A stretch of 64,000 bases of DNA from Ruminococcaceae bacterium YRB3002. Lineage in GTDB: Bacteria > Bacillota > Clostridia > Saccharofermentanales > Saccharofermentanaceae. The position numbers were made by a program, and so were the translations under genes. The notes beneath the pieces were generated by a model, which saw only the letters and a list, made by a program, of their open reading frames with translations, had not been told where the DNA came from and did no database searches. Of the stretch, positions 8,874 through 17,509 are shown piece after piece. The stretch's first letter is position 1, and every line of letters begins with the position of its first letter. The stretch covers positions 1 to 64,000 of the forward strand of contig FMTG01000005.1 in assembly GCA_900099715.1 (NCBI GenBank), written 5' to 3'.

Positions 8874-10255
8874 TACTCTTCTCCGCCTTCGTTCTTTCCT
8901 GCAAGAAAATCACCGTCAAAGCAAGCAGAACACTGACCGCAGTGTATGCCGCTCAAAGATGCCTTAAGTGAAGGAAGACTGATATATCCGAGTGAATCTG
9001 CACCTATCATCTCGCAGATCTCGTCATCAGTCTTTGTGTGCGCAGGAAGATCCTGTACCTTATCGGCATTAACTCCATAACAGCATGCAAATCTTACTTC
9101 AGGAGATGCGAGTCTGAGGTGAACTTCTTTCGCGCCGTTATCGCGCATGAACCGGATAATATGCTTTGTTGTAGTACCTCTGACAAGAGAGTCATCAACG
9201 ATACAGATCCTCTTACCCTTTACAGCACTCTTGAGAACAGAGAATTTCATTCTTACAGCCAGTTCTCTCTGACCCTGAGTACTCTTGATGAATGTTCTTC
9301 CGACATATCTGTTCTTCAGAAGTCCCATGCCGTAAGGAACGCCAAGGGAATCTGCATATCCGAGAGCAGCGGCATTGCCTGAGTCCGGAGCTCCGATAAC
9401 AAGATCACAGTCACAAGGCTTCTCTTTGGCCAGAGCCTGTCCTGCCTTATATCTTGATTCGAAGATCTCAGTTCCGTCGATAATACTGTCAGGTCTTGCT
9501 ACATACACATACTCGAAGATACAGACATGGCCGTTCTTAACACGGTCAGCATCATCGCTGTAGAATAAAGAAGTAATGCCTTCTTTGGAAATACTGATGA
9601 TCTCGCCGGGCTCGATATCTCTGATGAACTCAGCATCGATCGCATCAAGCGCACAGGACTCGGAGGACAGGAAATATCTCTCACCCTTCTTACCGAGCAC
9701 GAGAGGTCTCAATCCATAAGGATCCCTCACACCAATGAGCTTATTGTCTGTCATGAAGATCATGGAATAAACGCCGTTCATCTCCTTCATCATGTTGAGG
9801 ATGGCGTGTTCGCAGTCATCTGTAGAGATCCTGTTGCGTGAGAAGAGTGACAGGATAAGCTCGGAATCAGTACCTGACTGGAAAATGGCACCGAGGTTCT
9901 TGAGCTCATCTCTTATCTTATCGCCGTTAAGTATCACGGAATCACATGCGATGCCGATATTACCGACTCTCGACTTGATAAGAACAGGCTGAATTCCGTC
10001 GGTTCCCATTGCCTTGTCCGATCCGCCTCTTGCATGACCGATACCACAGAAGCCGGTCAATGCAGACAAAGTGATCTCGTCGAAAATATCCGACACAAGT
10101 CCCATCTGTTTATGTGACAGGAAGGTACCATCATTGTTCACAGCGATACCGGCTGATTCCTGCCCTCTGTGCTGTAATGAGAAAACACCATAATAAAGGT
10201 CTTTAGCGACATCAGATGCGCCTGTCCTGTCAAAACTTCCAAATAATCCGCTCAT
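8873..10255 (-). CDS. purF: PurF-like amidophosphoribosyltransferase with degenerate glutaminase site
   Basis: PurF makes phosphoribosylamine from PRPP, using ammonia released from glutamine by an N-terminal Ntn domain whose nucleophile is Cys1. Here the protein reads MSGLFGSF: AGC (Ser) replaces the essential Cys. The oxyanion-hole Asn-Gly of AHNGNL also reads ACDSVI. HRGQESAGI, Arg in IGHARG, and the Asp in GTDSE remain. The phosphoribosyltransferase half looks intact: GLRPLVLGK, NRYVGRTFI, and the PRPP loop VDDSLVRGTTT. C-terminal cysteines (HCGQCSAC, FACC) may ligate an iron-sulfur cluster as in Bacillus PurF. 460 residues, AAGGAG site. It sits between purE and purN, so a role in purine synthesis using free ammonia or another amidase is inferred. 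Confidence 0.88.
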   Translation of the reverse strand: MSGLFGSFDRTGASDVAKDLYYGVFSLQHRGQESAGIAVNNDGTFLSHKQMGLVSDIFDEITLSALTGFCGIGHARGGSDKAMGTDGIQPVLIKSRVGNIGIACDSVILNGDKIRDELKNLGAIFQSGTDSELILSLFSRNRISTDDCEHAILNMMKEMNGVYSMIFMTDNKLIGVRDPYGLRPLVLGKKGERYFLSSESCALDAIDAEFIRDIEPGEIISISKEGITSLFYSDDADRVKNGHVCIFEYVYVARPDSIIDGTEIFESRYKAGQALAKEKPCDCDLVIGAPDSGNAAALGYADSLGVPYGMGLLKNRYVGRTFIKSTQGQRELAVRMKFSVLKSAVKGKRICIVDDSLVRGTTTKHIIRFMRDNGAKEVHLRLASPEVRFACCYGVNADKVQDLPAHTKTDDEICEMIGADSLGYISLPSLKASLSGIHCGQCSACFDGDFLAGKNEGGEE

Positions 10256-10277
10256 ACTTTCTCCTTAAAACCTTACT

Positions 10278-10778
10278 TCAGATCTCTGAGATTTTTGCCT
10301 GTAACCTAGCATCGCGTTCCTCGACCGAGGCTTCCAGGGACTTTTTATATTCAGACAGTTTACCGGATAATTCCTCATCACCCAGCGCCAGTATCTGACA
10401 TGCAAGAATAGCAGCATTCGAGCCGCCGTCAATAGCTACGGTTGCAACAGGAATGCCCGTAGGCATCTGAACAGTAGCATAAAGTGCGTCAACACCGTTA
10501 AGAGCACCGCCCTTACAGGGAACACCGATGACAGGAAGGATGGTATTGGCGGCAAGTACGCCACCCAGATGAGCCGCAAGACCGGCTGCTGCGATTATAA
10601 CGCCAAAGCCGTTATCTCCGGCACTCCTGGCCAGTTCTATAGCTTTATCGGGAGTCCTGTGTGCAGAAGCTACCCTCGCTTCGAACTCTACGCCAAACTT
10701 CTTGAGAAGCTTAAAGCATCCTTCCATGACCGGAAAATCCGAATCAGAACCCATTACAACCAAAACTTTATTATTCAT
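10278..10778 (-). CDS. purE: N5-carboxyaminoimidazole ribonucleotide mutase
   Basis: Class I PurE converts N5-CAIR to CAIR. The 166-residue protein has VVMGSDSDFPVM, the ASAHRTPD motif with the catalytic His, and AGLAAHLGGVLA. Its length is usual for the family. An AAGGAG site lies 9 bases before the ATG. It is the first purine gene of this run, 37 bases downstream of the CapA-like gene, and no separate promoter or riboswitch is visible in that gap. Confidence 0.97.
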   Translation of the reverse strand: MNNKVLVVMGSDSDFPVMEGCFKLLKKFGVEFEARVASAHRTPDKAIELARSAGDNGFGVIIAAAGLAAHLGGVLAANTILPVIGVPCKGGALNGVDALYATVQMPTGIPVATVAIDGGSNAAILACQILALGDEELSGKLSEYKKSLEASVEERDARLQAKISEI

Positions 10779-10815
10779 CGAAAAAAACTCCTTACAGATT
10801 TATTAGATACACTGT

Positions 10816-11964
10816 TTACTCGTCCTCCTGAGACCATCCGAGCCTGCTCAGGACCCTGTAGTATCTGCTGCTCCCCCACTCATACGCAACCGGATGAAAA
10901 TCATTGCCGGATGAGCTTGTCTGACAGTAAGGTATTACATTGAGCTTATAGTTTACACATTTACCGGTGGATTCGTCCATAACAAATTCACATTGTAATA
11001 TTACAGTATCGGGATCTGATAATCCAAGGTTACCGCCAAAACAGAAATTAGAGATACTGTAGGCTATCCACTTGCCGTTATACTTCTCTATAGGCTGTAA
11101 TCTGTGGGGATGTCCGCCAATTACAATGTCACAGCCCCGGTCTATCAGCTGATGTCCGAGATAGATCTGTTTTGAGTTGGCCTGATACGTCGCTTCAGTA
11201 CCCCAGTGGCAAGTGGCAATTATAATATTGCAGCCTGCCTGCTTCAGTTCCTCGATCCGATTATACGCATCGTTCGCATTATCCCAGTCGCAGATACCGA
11301 ACATTCCGATAAGATAATCACCGACCTTATATGTGGCCGATGTCTTCTGATCACTCCATACTATCCCGTAGGAATCTAGATTATCTTTTGTGTCCTGATA
11401 ACCGGCCTCATAGAAATCCATCGAATGGTTATTAGCAAGATTGACTGCCTCTATACTTGCATTATTCAGCATCTGCATATTCTCAGGCGCCATCTTGAAT
11501 ACAAACTGCTTTTGCTTATGGCCTGTTCTCGTTGTAACGGCACCCTCAAGATTGGCAATAGTAAGATCGTCAGCGGCGAAAATATCCTTGCAGTTATCAA
11601 AGCAATAATCCATATCGCCTTTAACTACATTATTGAAACTTCTCGCAGAATGACCACCCCTGGCATCAGAGCAGAGCGTCAGATCACCGATAAATGTAAC
11701 AAGAACGGACCGCTTGGGAGGCTCCGTAAGTTCAGTAGTTTCAGTAGTTTCAGCCGCAGTCTCCTCAGAACTTTCAGAAGTCTCTTCTGTCTCCCCGGCA
11801 ACAGTAATACCCGCTGCCTCCATAAGCTGCTCCTCATTTATGCCGGCTGTCTCTGAAGTCTGCTCATATGAAGTCTCAGGAATAAAGTTTGTACAGCCGT
11901 AAGACCACATCATAACTGCGGTCAGCGTGACAATCGCTAATGTTCTCTTATGTTCGGTTCTCAT
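10816..11964 (-). CDS. CapA/PgsA-like metallophosphatase-fold lipoprotein
   Basis: This 382-residue exported protein has a signal peptide ending in the lipobox WSYGC (Cys24), a Glu/Thr/Ser-rich linker to ~85, then a CapA (PGA_cap) domain. Metal-site blocks are FIGDLTL, NLEGAV, NLANNHSMD, CHWGTE and GGHPHRLQ. CapA proteins take part in poly-gamma-glutamate synthesis or anchoring, and many stand-alone members have unknown surface roles. No capB, capC or capE is nearby, so capsule synthesis is not implied. It begins 9 bases after the GH5 gene and probably shares its transcript. The upstream ribosome site is weak. Confidence 0.85.
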   Translation of the reverse strand: MRTEHKRTLAIVTLTAVMMWSYGCTNFIPETSYEQTSETAGINEEQLMEAAGITVAGETEETSESSEETAAETTETTELTEPPKRSVLVTFIGDLTLCSDARGGHSARSFNNVVKGDMDYCFDNCKDIFAADDLTIANLEGAVTTRTGHKQKQFVFKMAPENMQMLNNASIEAVNLANNHSMDFYEAGYQDTKDNLDSYGIVWSDQKTSATYKVGDYLIGMFGICDWDNANDAYNRIEELKQAGCNIIIATCHWGTEATYQANSKQIYLGHQLIDRGCDIVIGGHPHRLQPIEKYNGKWIAYSISNFCFGGNLGLSDPDTVILQCEFVMDESTGKCVNYKLNVIPYCQTSSSGNDFHPVAYEWGSSRYYRVLSRLGWSQEDE

Positions 11965-11973
11965 CAGTTCGGA

Positions 11974-13146
11974 TCAGTTCTCTCTTCCAAGCAAAAGATT
12001 ACGGACAAAGATTCCTGAATTGGAAATAAACTCGTCAGGCCAGTGACCCTGATACTTCTCTTCAACAGTGATTATGTTGGATCTGAATTTCAGAGCGTTG
12101 GAAGCTTCGGTGCTAGATCCACCAATAGACCAGTTACACCAGCTTATATTCCTCTCATCAAGGAAATTCATCCATTCCATAGTCTCGTCCTTAAAGATCT
12201 GACCTTTGCCGGAATCATTGGTCATACCCCATTCCGTCACGAAAACAGCACATCCGTTATCATTGGCCGTAACCAGCTTATCCCTTAACTCCTGGCCGTG
12301 AGATCCCGCATAAAAATGCAGCGTGTACATGATATTGTCACCCTTGACAGGATTCTTGGATGCCTGATCAACATCCTGGCTCCATGTAGGCGTGCCGACA
12401 ATAATGATATTATCAGGATCATTGGCTCTAATGGCAGCAATTACTTCTTCTGCGTAAGGCTTGATGCAGTTATCCCAGTCAACAGGCTTACTCTCATCAT
12501 CAAACCTGTTGCCGTTAGGCTCGTTACAGATCTCATAAATGATATTAGGACAATCCTTATACAATGTGGAAAGCCTTGTAAAGAAATCTATTGATTCAGT
12601 CTTATACTGATTGGGATCCCCGTCATAAAGAATATGCCAGTCAACTATAACGTAGATACCCTGATCAACACACAGATTCACGTCATTGCATACTTCTGTG
12701 AAATACTTATCCGGATCTGATGTATAGTCATCCGAATTGCCTTCAGTAGTCATAGCAAGTCTGAAAACGTTGCACCCCCAGTCCTGAGCCAGTGTCTTGA
12801 CTGTCTCCTGGTTAAAAAATCCCGTACATGCATTGAGACCTGCAGAACTCATTCCCTTCAATCTGTAAGTCTCGCCGTTGCTGTCAACGATATTAAGGCC
12901 GTCAACTTTAAGCTGACCATGAATATCAACAGGTCTCTCTGTTACCTGAGGAGTACTGTAAGGACCGTGCGCAGGTTCTGTCTCCTCTGTTGTAGCCTCT
13001 GTCTCCTCAGATGTCTCTGCCGAAGTAACCGGAACAGAGGGCAGTGTCTCTTCAGGAAGCTTCTCCGAACATGAAGCAATAACTCCCAGAGTGATACAAG
13101 TGCTGACTAATAAGGCAATAGAGCGGATGCGGAAAACATTGTTCAT
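11974..13146 (-). CDS. GH5 endoglucanase-like lipoprotein
   Basis: A 390-residue secreted glycoside hydrolase family 5 protein. The signal peptide ends in VIASC (Cys26), and an acidic Thr/Glu/Pro linker runs to about residue 70. The catalytic barrel shows the acid/base in EICNEPNG (Glu209) and the nucleophile in VFVTEWG (Glu305), with YVIVDWH before them, as in GH5 subfamily 2 cellulases. It should cut beta-1,4-glucan at the cell surface. There is no carbohydrate-binding module. No Shine-Dalgarno precedes the ATG even though a TATAAT (minus strand, 13189-13194) implies a leader of about 35 bases. It heads the run leading into the purine genes. Confidence 0.9.
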   Translation of the reverse strand: MNNVFRIRSIALLVSTCITLGVIASCSEKLPEETLPSVPVTSAETSEETEATTEETEPAHGPYSTPQVTERPVDIHGQLKVDGLNIVDSNGETYRLKGMSSAGLNACTGFFNQETVKTLAQDWGCNVFRLAMTTEGNSDDYTSDPDKYFTEVCNDVNLCVDQGIYVIVDWHILYDGDPNQYKTESIDFFTRLSTLYKDCPNIIYEICNEPNGNRFDDESKPVDWDNCIKPYAEEVIAAIRANDPDNIIIVGTPTWSQDVDQASKNPVKGDNIMYTLHFYAGSHGQELRDKLVTANDNGCAVFVTEWGMTNDSGKGQIFKDETMEWMNFLDERNISWCNWSIGGSSTEASNALKFRSNIITVEEKYQGHWPDEFISNSGIFVRNLLLGREN

Positions 13147-13243
13147 AATTTTGTCTCACATTATTTTCAATTTTGGTCTGATAGTGTTATTATAAATCAA
13201 GTTATTGGAAATCGAGCACATGAATTTAACGAAAAGAAAACTT

Positions 13244-13278
13244 AAATTGTGCAACCTGACACATTGTGTTCACAATTT
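13244..13278. promoter_or_regulatory. Repeated AATTGTG/CACAATT half-sites between divergent genes
   Basis: The divergent gap of 215 bases holds AAATTGTG near 13244, then ATTGTG-TT-CACAAT at 13263-13276, forming nested inverted repeats with an outer pair AAATTGTG...CACAATTT. This is typical of an operator for a dimeric regulator. It lies between the -10 of the GH5 gene (13189-13194, minus) and the -10 of the HEAT gene (TATAAT, 13318-13323, plus). The binding protein is unknown. Confidence 0.4.
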
Positions 13279-13361
13279 GTATACTTTTTGTTAAAAACAT
13301 TCCTGTTCTAATAATCCTATAATGTAATCATAAATCTATCTATTTATCAGGAGAACTATAA

Positions 13362-13703
13362 ATGGCAAGGATTGACGCTATTAGAGAGAAGATACAGAAG
13401 CTTGGGAGGAAGCAGAAGCTTGATGCTCTGATCAAGTACTCCGGTGACAGTGACGAGACTATCAGGACTGAAGCCGCCATAGCTATGGGTATGATCTCTA
13501 CTTACGAAGCCGGAATGGCACTGATCCCCTTGCTCAGAGACTCTTCCCCGATGGTAAGGGCTGCAGCTGCAACTTCTGCGGCAGACATCAACGCCAAGCA
13601 TTGCGAAGAATATGTCAAGAAGCTTGCTTTCGCTGATTCCGATCCCAATGTAAGGAATGTTGCCAAGGCCGCATTCGACAGACTCAAGACAAGCGTAGTC
13701 TGA
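13362..13703 (+). CDS. Small HEAT-repeat protein
   Basis: A 113-residue soluble protein made of three HEAT-like helical pairs (IRTEAAIAMG, VRAAAATSAAD, VRNVAKAAFDRL), each with the conserved Asp-x-x-Val/Ile-Arg-x-x-Ala pattern. Such proteins are protein-protein adaptors; no partner can be named. AGGAGA lies 8 bases upstream of the ATG and TATAAT about 40 bases upstream. It is a single-gene unit closed by its own terminator. Confidence 0.8.
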   Translation: MARIDAIREKIQKLGRKQKLDALIKYSGDSDETIRTEAAIAMGMISTYEAGMALIPLLRDSSPMVRAAAATSAADINAKHCEEYVKKLAFADSDPNVRNVAKAAFDRLKTSVV

Positions 13704-13724
13704 CAAAGATCTTTGATTATCAAT

Positions 13725-13758
13725 AAAACACCCGGTAAGCTTCGGGTGTTTTTATTTT
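13725..13758 (+). terminator. Intrinsic terminator of the HEAT-repeat gene
   Basis: AACACCCG and CGGGTGTT form a stem around a short loop, followed by TTTATTTT. The stop codon lies 20 bases before it. The A-run on the left also allows it to work for the convergent gene. Confidence 0.9.
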
Positions 13759-13786
13759 GCCAATTGTTTTTATTCCGCGGGTACGA

Positions 13787-15313
13787 TCAAGAGACTGAAT
13801 ATACCGTAACAGACACAGTCTCAGGCAGCTGCTGTTCGATTCTGAAATAAACCCTGTTATCCTTAGGCTTTACTGTAACCGGAAGTTCAACAACACCTGT
13901 CATATCACCTGTTACAGAAGAATAATCGATAGACACAACGATATCTGATGGGGTCAGATTAGCGATCGTATTCTGTCTTCCAACGATCTTAAGATCTACA
14001 GAATCGATAGGATAAGACACATCGATATTCTCAGGCGTATCAACTGAAGAATAAGATATTGGAACTGTAATCGTCTTTGTAACTACAGGATTATTATTAA
14101 CCTGGATATACATCCAAAGTCCCAGAGAGAACAGAAAAGCAAGAAGTATAAATACAAATCTCTCAAGAGCGCTTATCTTCTGTGAATTGAATGTCTCCTC
14201 AGCGATCCTTGTCTTCAGGCTTATCCTTACAGGTTCCGCACCCTGTGACTCGGTAACCGTCTCGTGCTTGGATTCCTTTAACGATTCGGAAACGGAAGTA
14301 ACATGATCGGAAGAAGCAGGAACAGTATCATCTTCACTGATTGCAGCAACCGGGCCGACATTGGCAGGAGCCTGTCTGACCTTGATGTTGCGGTGCTTTC
14401 TGAATTTGCTTATTACCTTGACGATACCCTTCTTCTCATGCTCATATTCACCGATACCGAGCAGATAAGAGAGGTTAGCTTCCAACTCCTTCTCATCTGC
14501 CATCTCGAACAGCATGCCGTTGACTGCAATGGAACACTTTCCGCGCTCCTCGGAAACAACAACAGCTATAGTATCACCCATCTCACTGGCACCTACTGCC
14601 GCTCTGTGTCTTGTTCCGCTTCTCTCAAGCGAATGCATCGTTACAGAAAGAGGAACATGACATCTTGCAGCAACGATCCTTCCGTCACGGATGAGAAGTC
14701 CGCCGTCGTGCATAGGCGAACCCTTGTAGAATATGGACTGAAGGACTGAATTGGTTACAGTTGAATCAAATCTGACAACATTCTCCTGGTTGAGCAGTTC
14801 ATCAAGCTTGGTATTACGTTCTATCAGGATGAGAGCACCTGTATATGTCTTGCACATCTCTTTACATGCATAACAGATCTCATGCACGAGAGATGCAATG
14901 ATCTTATCCTCATCCTTATTGTTATTGTTACCGAAGAACTCCTTGATCGAACCCGACGACCGGAGACCAAGATTCTCGAGAACTCTTCTGAATTCAGGCT
15001 GGAACAGGATAATAAAAAAGAATGCGATAACATACAAAAGCCTGTTGAACAGGAATCCCACCATCTGGAATCCCAATATGGAACACAGCGCTACAAAAAC
15101 GAGTATAAGCACAATTCCCTTTACGAGCTGCCATGCTCTTGTCTGTCTGAGGAAAAGCATCATCCAGTAGAAAAGGAATGTAACAAATGCAATATCCAGA
15201 ACATACCTGATAATATCAAGCGGTCCTCCGAAGAACAGATAGCCATCCCCCAAACTCTTTACGAGCTCGCGGAAGAATTCAACGATCATGGTAAATATTG
15301 AATCCTGGCCCAT
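13787..15313 (-). CDS. cdaA: CdaA diadenylate cyclase fused to a YbbR (CdaR-like) domain
   Basis: CdaA makes cyclic di-AMP, which controls potassium, osmotic and wall homeostasis. Residues 1-~100 hold three membrane helices and ~105-270 the DAC domain with MHDGGLLI and GTRHRAAVG. The usual DGA motif reads DGG, keeping the catalytic Asp. A charged linker (~290-385) leads to a further helix (~390-412) and one YbbR domain to residue 508. In Bacillus, cdaA and ybbR (cdaR) are separate adjacent genes, CdaR being an external regulator with several YbbR domains. Here one frame encodes both. A GGAGG site precedes the ATG. glmM, the usual third gene, does not follow. Confidence 0.93.
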   Translation of the reverse strand: MGQDSIFTMIVEFFRELVKSLGDGYLFFGGPLDIIRYVLDIAFVTFLFYWMMLFLRQTRAWQLVKGIVLILVFVALCSILGFQMVGFLFNRLLYVIAFFFIILFQPEFRRVLENLGLRSSGSIKEFFGNNNNKDEDKIIASLVHEICYACKEMCKTYTGALILIERNTKLDELLNQENVVRFDSTVTNSVLQSIFYKGSPMHDGGLLIRDGRIVAARCHVPLSVTMHSLERSGTRHRAAVGASEMGDTIAVVVSEERGKCSIAVNGMLFEMADEKELEANLSYLLGIGEYEHEKKGIVKVISKFRKHRNIKVRQAPANVGPVAAISEDDTVPASSDHVTSVSESLKESKHETVTESQGAEPVRISLKTRIAEETFNSQKISALERFVFILLAFLFSLGLWMYIQVNNNPVVTKTITVPISYSSVDTPENIDVSYPIDSVDLKIVGRQNTIANLTPSDIVVSIDYSSVTGDMTGVVELPVTVKPKDNRVYFRIEQQLPETVSVTVYSVS

Positions 15314-15340
15314 TGCTGTCCTCCAAACATATATATATCG

Positions 15341-15369
15341 ATTATATCATTCATAACATGACCGCACAA
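15341..15369 (-). promoter_or_regulatory. Probable promoter of the cdaA-ybbR gene
   Basis: On the minus strand TTGTGC (15364-15369) and TATAAT (15341-15346) are spaced by 17 bases in the 64-base gap after the NagA-like gene. This suggests cdaA can be transcribed apart from the upstream operon. Confidence 0.55.
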
Positions 15370-15377
15370 ACTCAAAG

Positions 15378-16298
15378 TCAGTGTATATTGAGGCATCCGA
15401 GCCGCTTCAGCGGATTACTGCACATTGCCTTAATCACTTTATCTTCAGGGATACCTGCTGCTGTAAGGACATTATATTCTTCAGTCATATCAGTAACTGA
15501 ACCTGCAAGATTACCTCCGGGTCCGTAGTATGTCCTGCCGCCTTTACAGATAACTTTAACATCACCGAGATAGTATTCCCCGTCAGGCATTCCCGCGCCT
15601 CTCATTGAATCAGAAATAACTATTATCTTATCCTCATCGAAAGAATTGAATATAAGTCTCAGAACCGGTGCCTGAACGTGGATGCCGTCACAGATGACCT
15701 CAACATAGATACCACGGTCCATCGCCGCACAGAATACACCGGGTGCACGCTTGTCAACAGGAGGCATCGCATTTAGAAGATGCGTAACAGATGTCACACC
15801 TGCATCAATAGCTTCAACGGCTGTATCATAATCACAGTTGGTATGAGCGATCGACAGAACATATCTGCCGGAATATTTTCTTATAAATCCGATACTTCCC
15901 GGCAATTCGGGAGCAATATCAATGATCTTCAGCAATCCCGGGAAACGGTTCTCTAATTCATCGATAAGATCCGATCCATCCTCAGGTGTCTCCAGATGAT
16001 CCAGTCCCTGAACGCCCGACCGCTCCGGTGACAGAAACGGACCTTCGAGATGAATACCGAGTATTCGTGCAAATGGCTGTTCCCTGTCTCCGTTCTCCAG
16101 TTCATCTTTTGCATTCATAACGGCATCAAATGCCTTGAACACATTATCCCTGCTGATCGTCATTGTCGTCGGACAGAAAGCGGCAACTCCGCATGCAGCC
16201 AGACCTTCGGCCATGCTGATGATACCGTTCTTATTCCCGTCAGAAGTATCGAATCCTCCAAAACCGTGAATATGAGTATCGACAAAACCCGGGGTCAT
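15378..16298 (-). CDS. NagA-like N-acetylglucosamine-6-phosphate deacetylase reduced to the catalytic barrel
   Basis: NagA deacetylates GlcNAc-6-P. This protein has 306 residues, against about 380 for the family. It starts at MTPGFVDTHIHG, skipping the N-terminal 50 or so residues, and stops after NPLKRLG, lacking the C-terminal ADLV-type strands. Those two missing parts together build the small beta-sandwich. Core residues remain: HIHG, HLEGPF, AHTNCD, VTHLLNAM and ISDSMRGAG. AAGGAGG sits 10 bases before the ATG, and the ATG overlaps the upstream stop (ATGA), so the start looks genuine. Only 64 bases separate its stop from cdaA, leaving no room for a lost tail. Activity is uncertain. Confidence 0.82.
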   Translation of the reverse strand: MTPGFVDTHIHGFGGFDTSDGNKNGIISMAEGLAACGVAAFCPTTMTISRDNVFKAFDAVMNAKDELENGDREQPFARILGIHLEGPFLSPERSGVQGLDHLETPEDGSDLIDELENRFPGLLKIIDIAPELPGSIGFIRKYSGRYVLSIAHTNCDYDTAVEAIDAGVTSVTHLLNAMPPVDKRAPGVFCAAMDRGIYVEVICDGIHVQAPVLRLIFNSFDEDKIIVISDSMRGAGMPDGEYYLGDVKVICKGGRTYYGPGGNLAGSVTDMTEEYNVLTAAGIPEDKVIKAMCSNPLKRLGCLNIH

Positions 16299-17509
16299 GT
16301 ATTATCCGCCTCCTTATCCTGCTCAAGCGCCTCCATATACTGAGTATAGGTCAGAGCAGAATCCGAGCCTTTGGTGCACGTCCCGAGTATAACGAACGCG
16401 ACATTATTGATCCTTGTGGTGAGAAGATCTGATTCCTCTGTAACGAGTATACTGTCAAGTGTCTCTGTACTGTCGAGGAATGTTCCCCTGATCATGCCGT
16501 CAAAATCCTGAAGGTCGAGATTCTTTGTATCGTGCATCTCTTCTATGGTCTTGAAATTATAGTCGAAACTGTCAAAGAACACGACCGGGATGAGAGCATT
16601 GTCAAAAGGCAGATAGTCGGACTTGTTTGCAGACACTTCACAGTAGATATCGTTCTGCCCGTCCCCATTGAGATCTGTTGATATCCTGGACTCGTTGTAA
16701 AGCAGATTAAATCCATTGATCGACAATAGAGAATTCTCGTAAGCAATATCATACGACTGATATAGTTTACGTCGCATTGCATATTTCCTGCCGGGCTGTA
16801 ATGAATTATAGCCGCTGGAAGCATATATCTTATCACCTGCATATATGCTGTCTATACAGAACATCACTTCCAGCTTGGATCTGACATCAGGTGTCAGGGC
16901 ATTCCAGAAAGCATTAGCACCGGCAAAATCGTCACCGGATGCACCGAACGCGACAAATATGACATTAAACCCAATATTGTTGTAGTTTTTTATCTCTTTC
17001 GCGCAAGTGAGAAGCGCACCGATGCCTGACGCATTGTCATTTATACCGTCATATGAGTAGTCTGTATAATCATCTCCGGCAGCTTCCCTCTGCTCTGCAT
17101 TGTACTGGTCAAGTTCCTCTTTGGAATACTTAGTATCATAATGAGCACCGATAACTACATACCTCTCTGTAGGTATGTATTCACCGGTATCATTATTCTT
17201 GCTGTAGAAACCTGAACCATTGTATATAGCTACATAATTATTGGATGTTCCGCCGTCAGCGCCCGTAAAGGGCTGTACCTGGACATCATAACCAAGTTCG
17301 GTAAGTTCATCCTTGATCTTAGTTCCGGCAAGCTTCTCCTGTGTGCTGTAGGCCTTACGGTACGGACAATCCTTAGCAATGGCTCTGGCCAGGTCCGAAC
17401 CGTATGTGCCAAAATCGGCAGGAACCTTATCTTCCTTATCACCGCTGCACCCGACGAACATTGTCAGGCATATAGACAAAACCAACAATACAGATACTAT
17501 TCTGCGCAT
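16295..17509 (-). CDS. M28-family peptidase-like lipoprotein with altered active site
   Basis: A 404-residue exported protein with lipobox MFVGC (Cys20) and an M28 zinc-aminopeptidase fold. First ligands are visible as GAHYD and GINDNASG, a later Asp in MFCIDS, and a final His in EEMHDTKN. The usual Glu-Glu pair (general base and zinc ligand, as in FGAEE) reads FGASGDD, so either both Glu are lost or a shifted Asp pair replaces them. A 30-residue insert rich in Glu/Asp/Tyr follows the first His. It overlaps the AroB-like gene by 13 bases and the NagA-like gene by 4, so the three form one operon. Peptidase activity is uncertain. Confidence 0.82.
   Translation of the reverse strand: MRRIVSVLLVLSICLTMFVGCSGDKEDKVPADFGTYGSDLARAIAKDCPYRKAYSTQEKLAGTKIKDELTELGYDVQVQPFTGADGGTSNNYVAIYNGSGFYSKNNDTGEYIPTERYVVIGAHYDTKYSKEELDQYNAEQREAAGDDYTDYSYDGINDNASGIGALLTCAKEIKNYNNIGFNVIFVAFGASGDDFAGANAFWNALTPDVRSKLEVMFCIDSIYAGDKIYASSGYNSLQPGRKYAMRRKLYQSYDIAYENSLLSINGFNLLYNESRISTDLNGDGQNDIYCEVSANKSDYLPFDNALIPVVFFDSFDYNFKTIEEMHDTKNLDLQDFDGMIRGTFLDSTETLDSILVTEESDLLTTRINNVAFVILGTCTKGSDSALTYTQYMEALEQDKEADNT

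Noticed and set aside
8873-10255. PurF-like gene as a pseudogene
   Set aside because: The frame, ribosome site and the whole phosphoribosyltransferase half are intact.
15378-16298. NagA-like gene as a frameshifted pseudogene
   Set aside because: No matching N- or C-terminal sequence exists in other frames, and a good ribosome site and overlapping start support the short gene.
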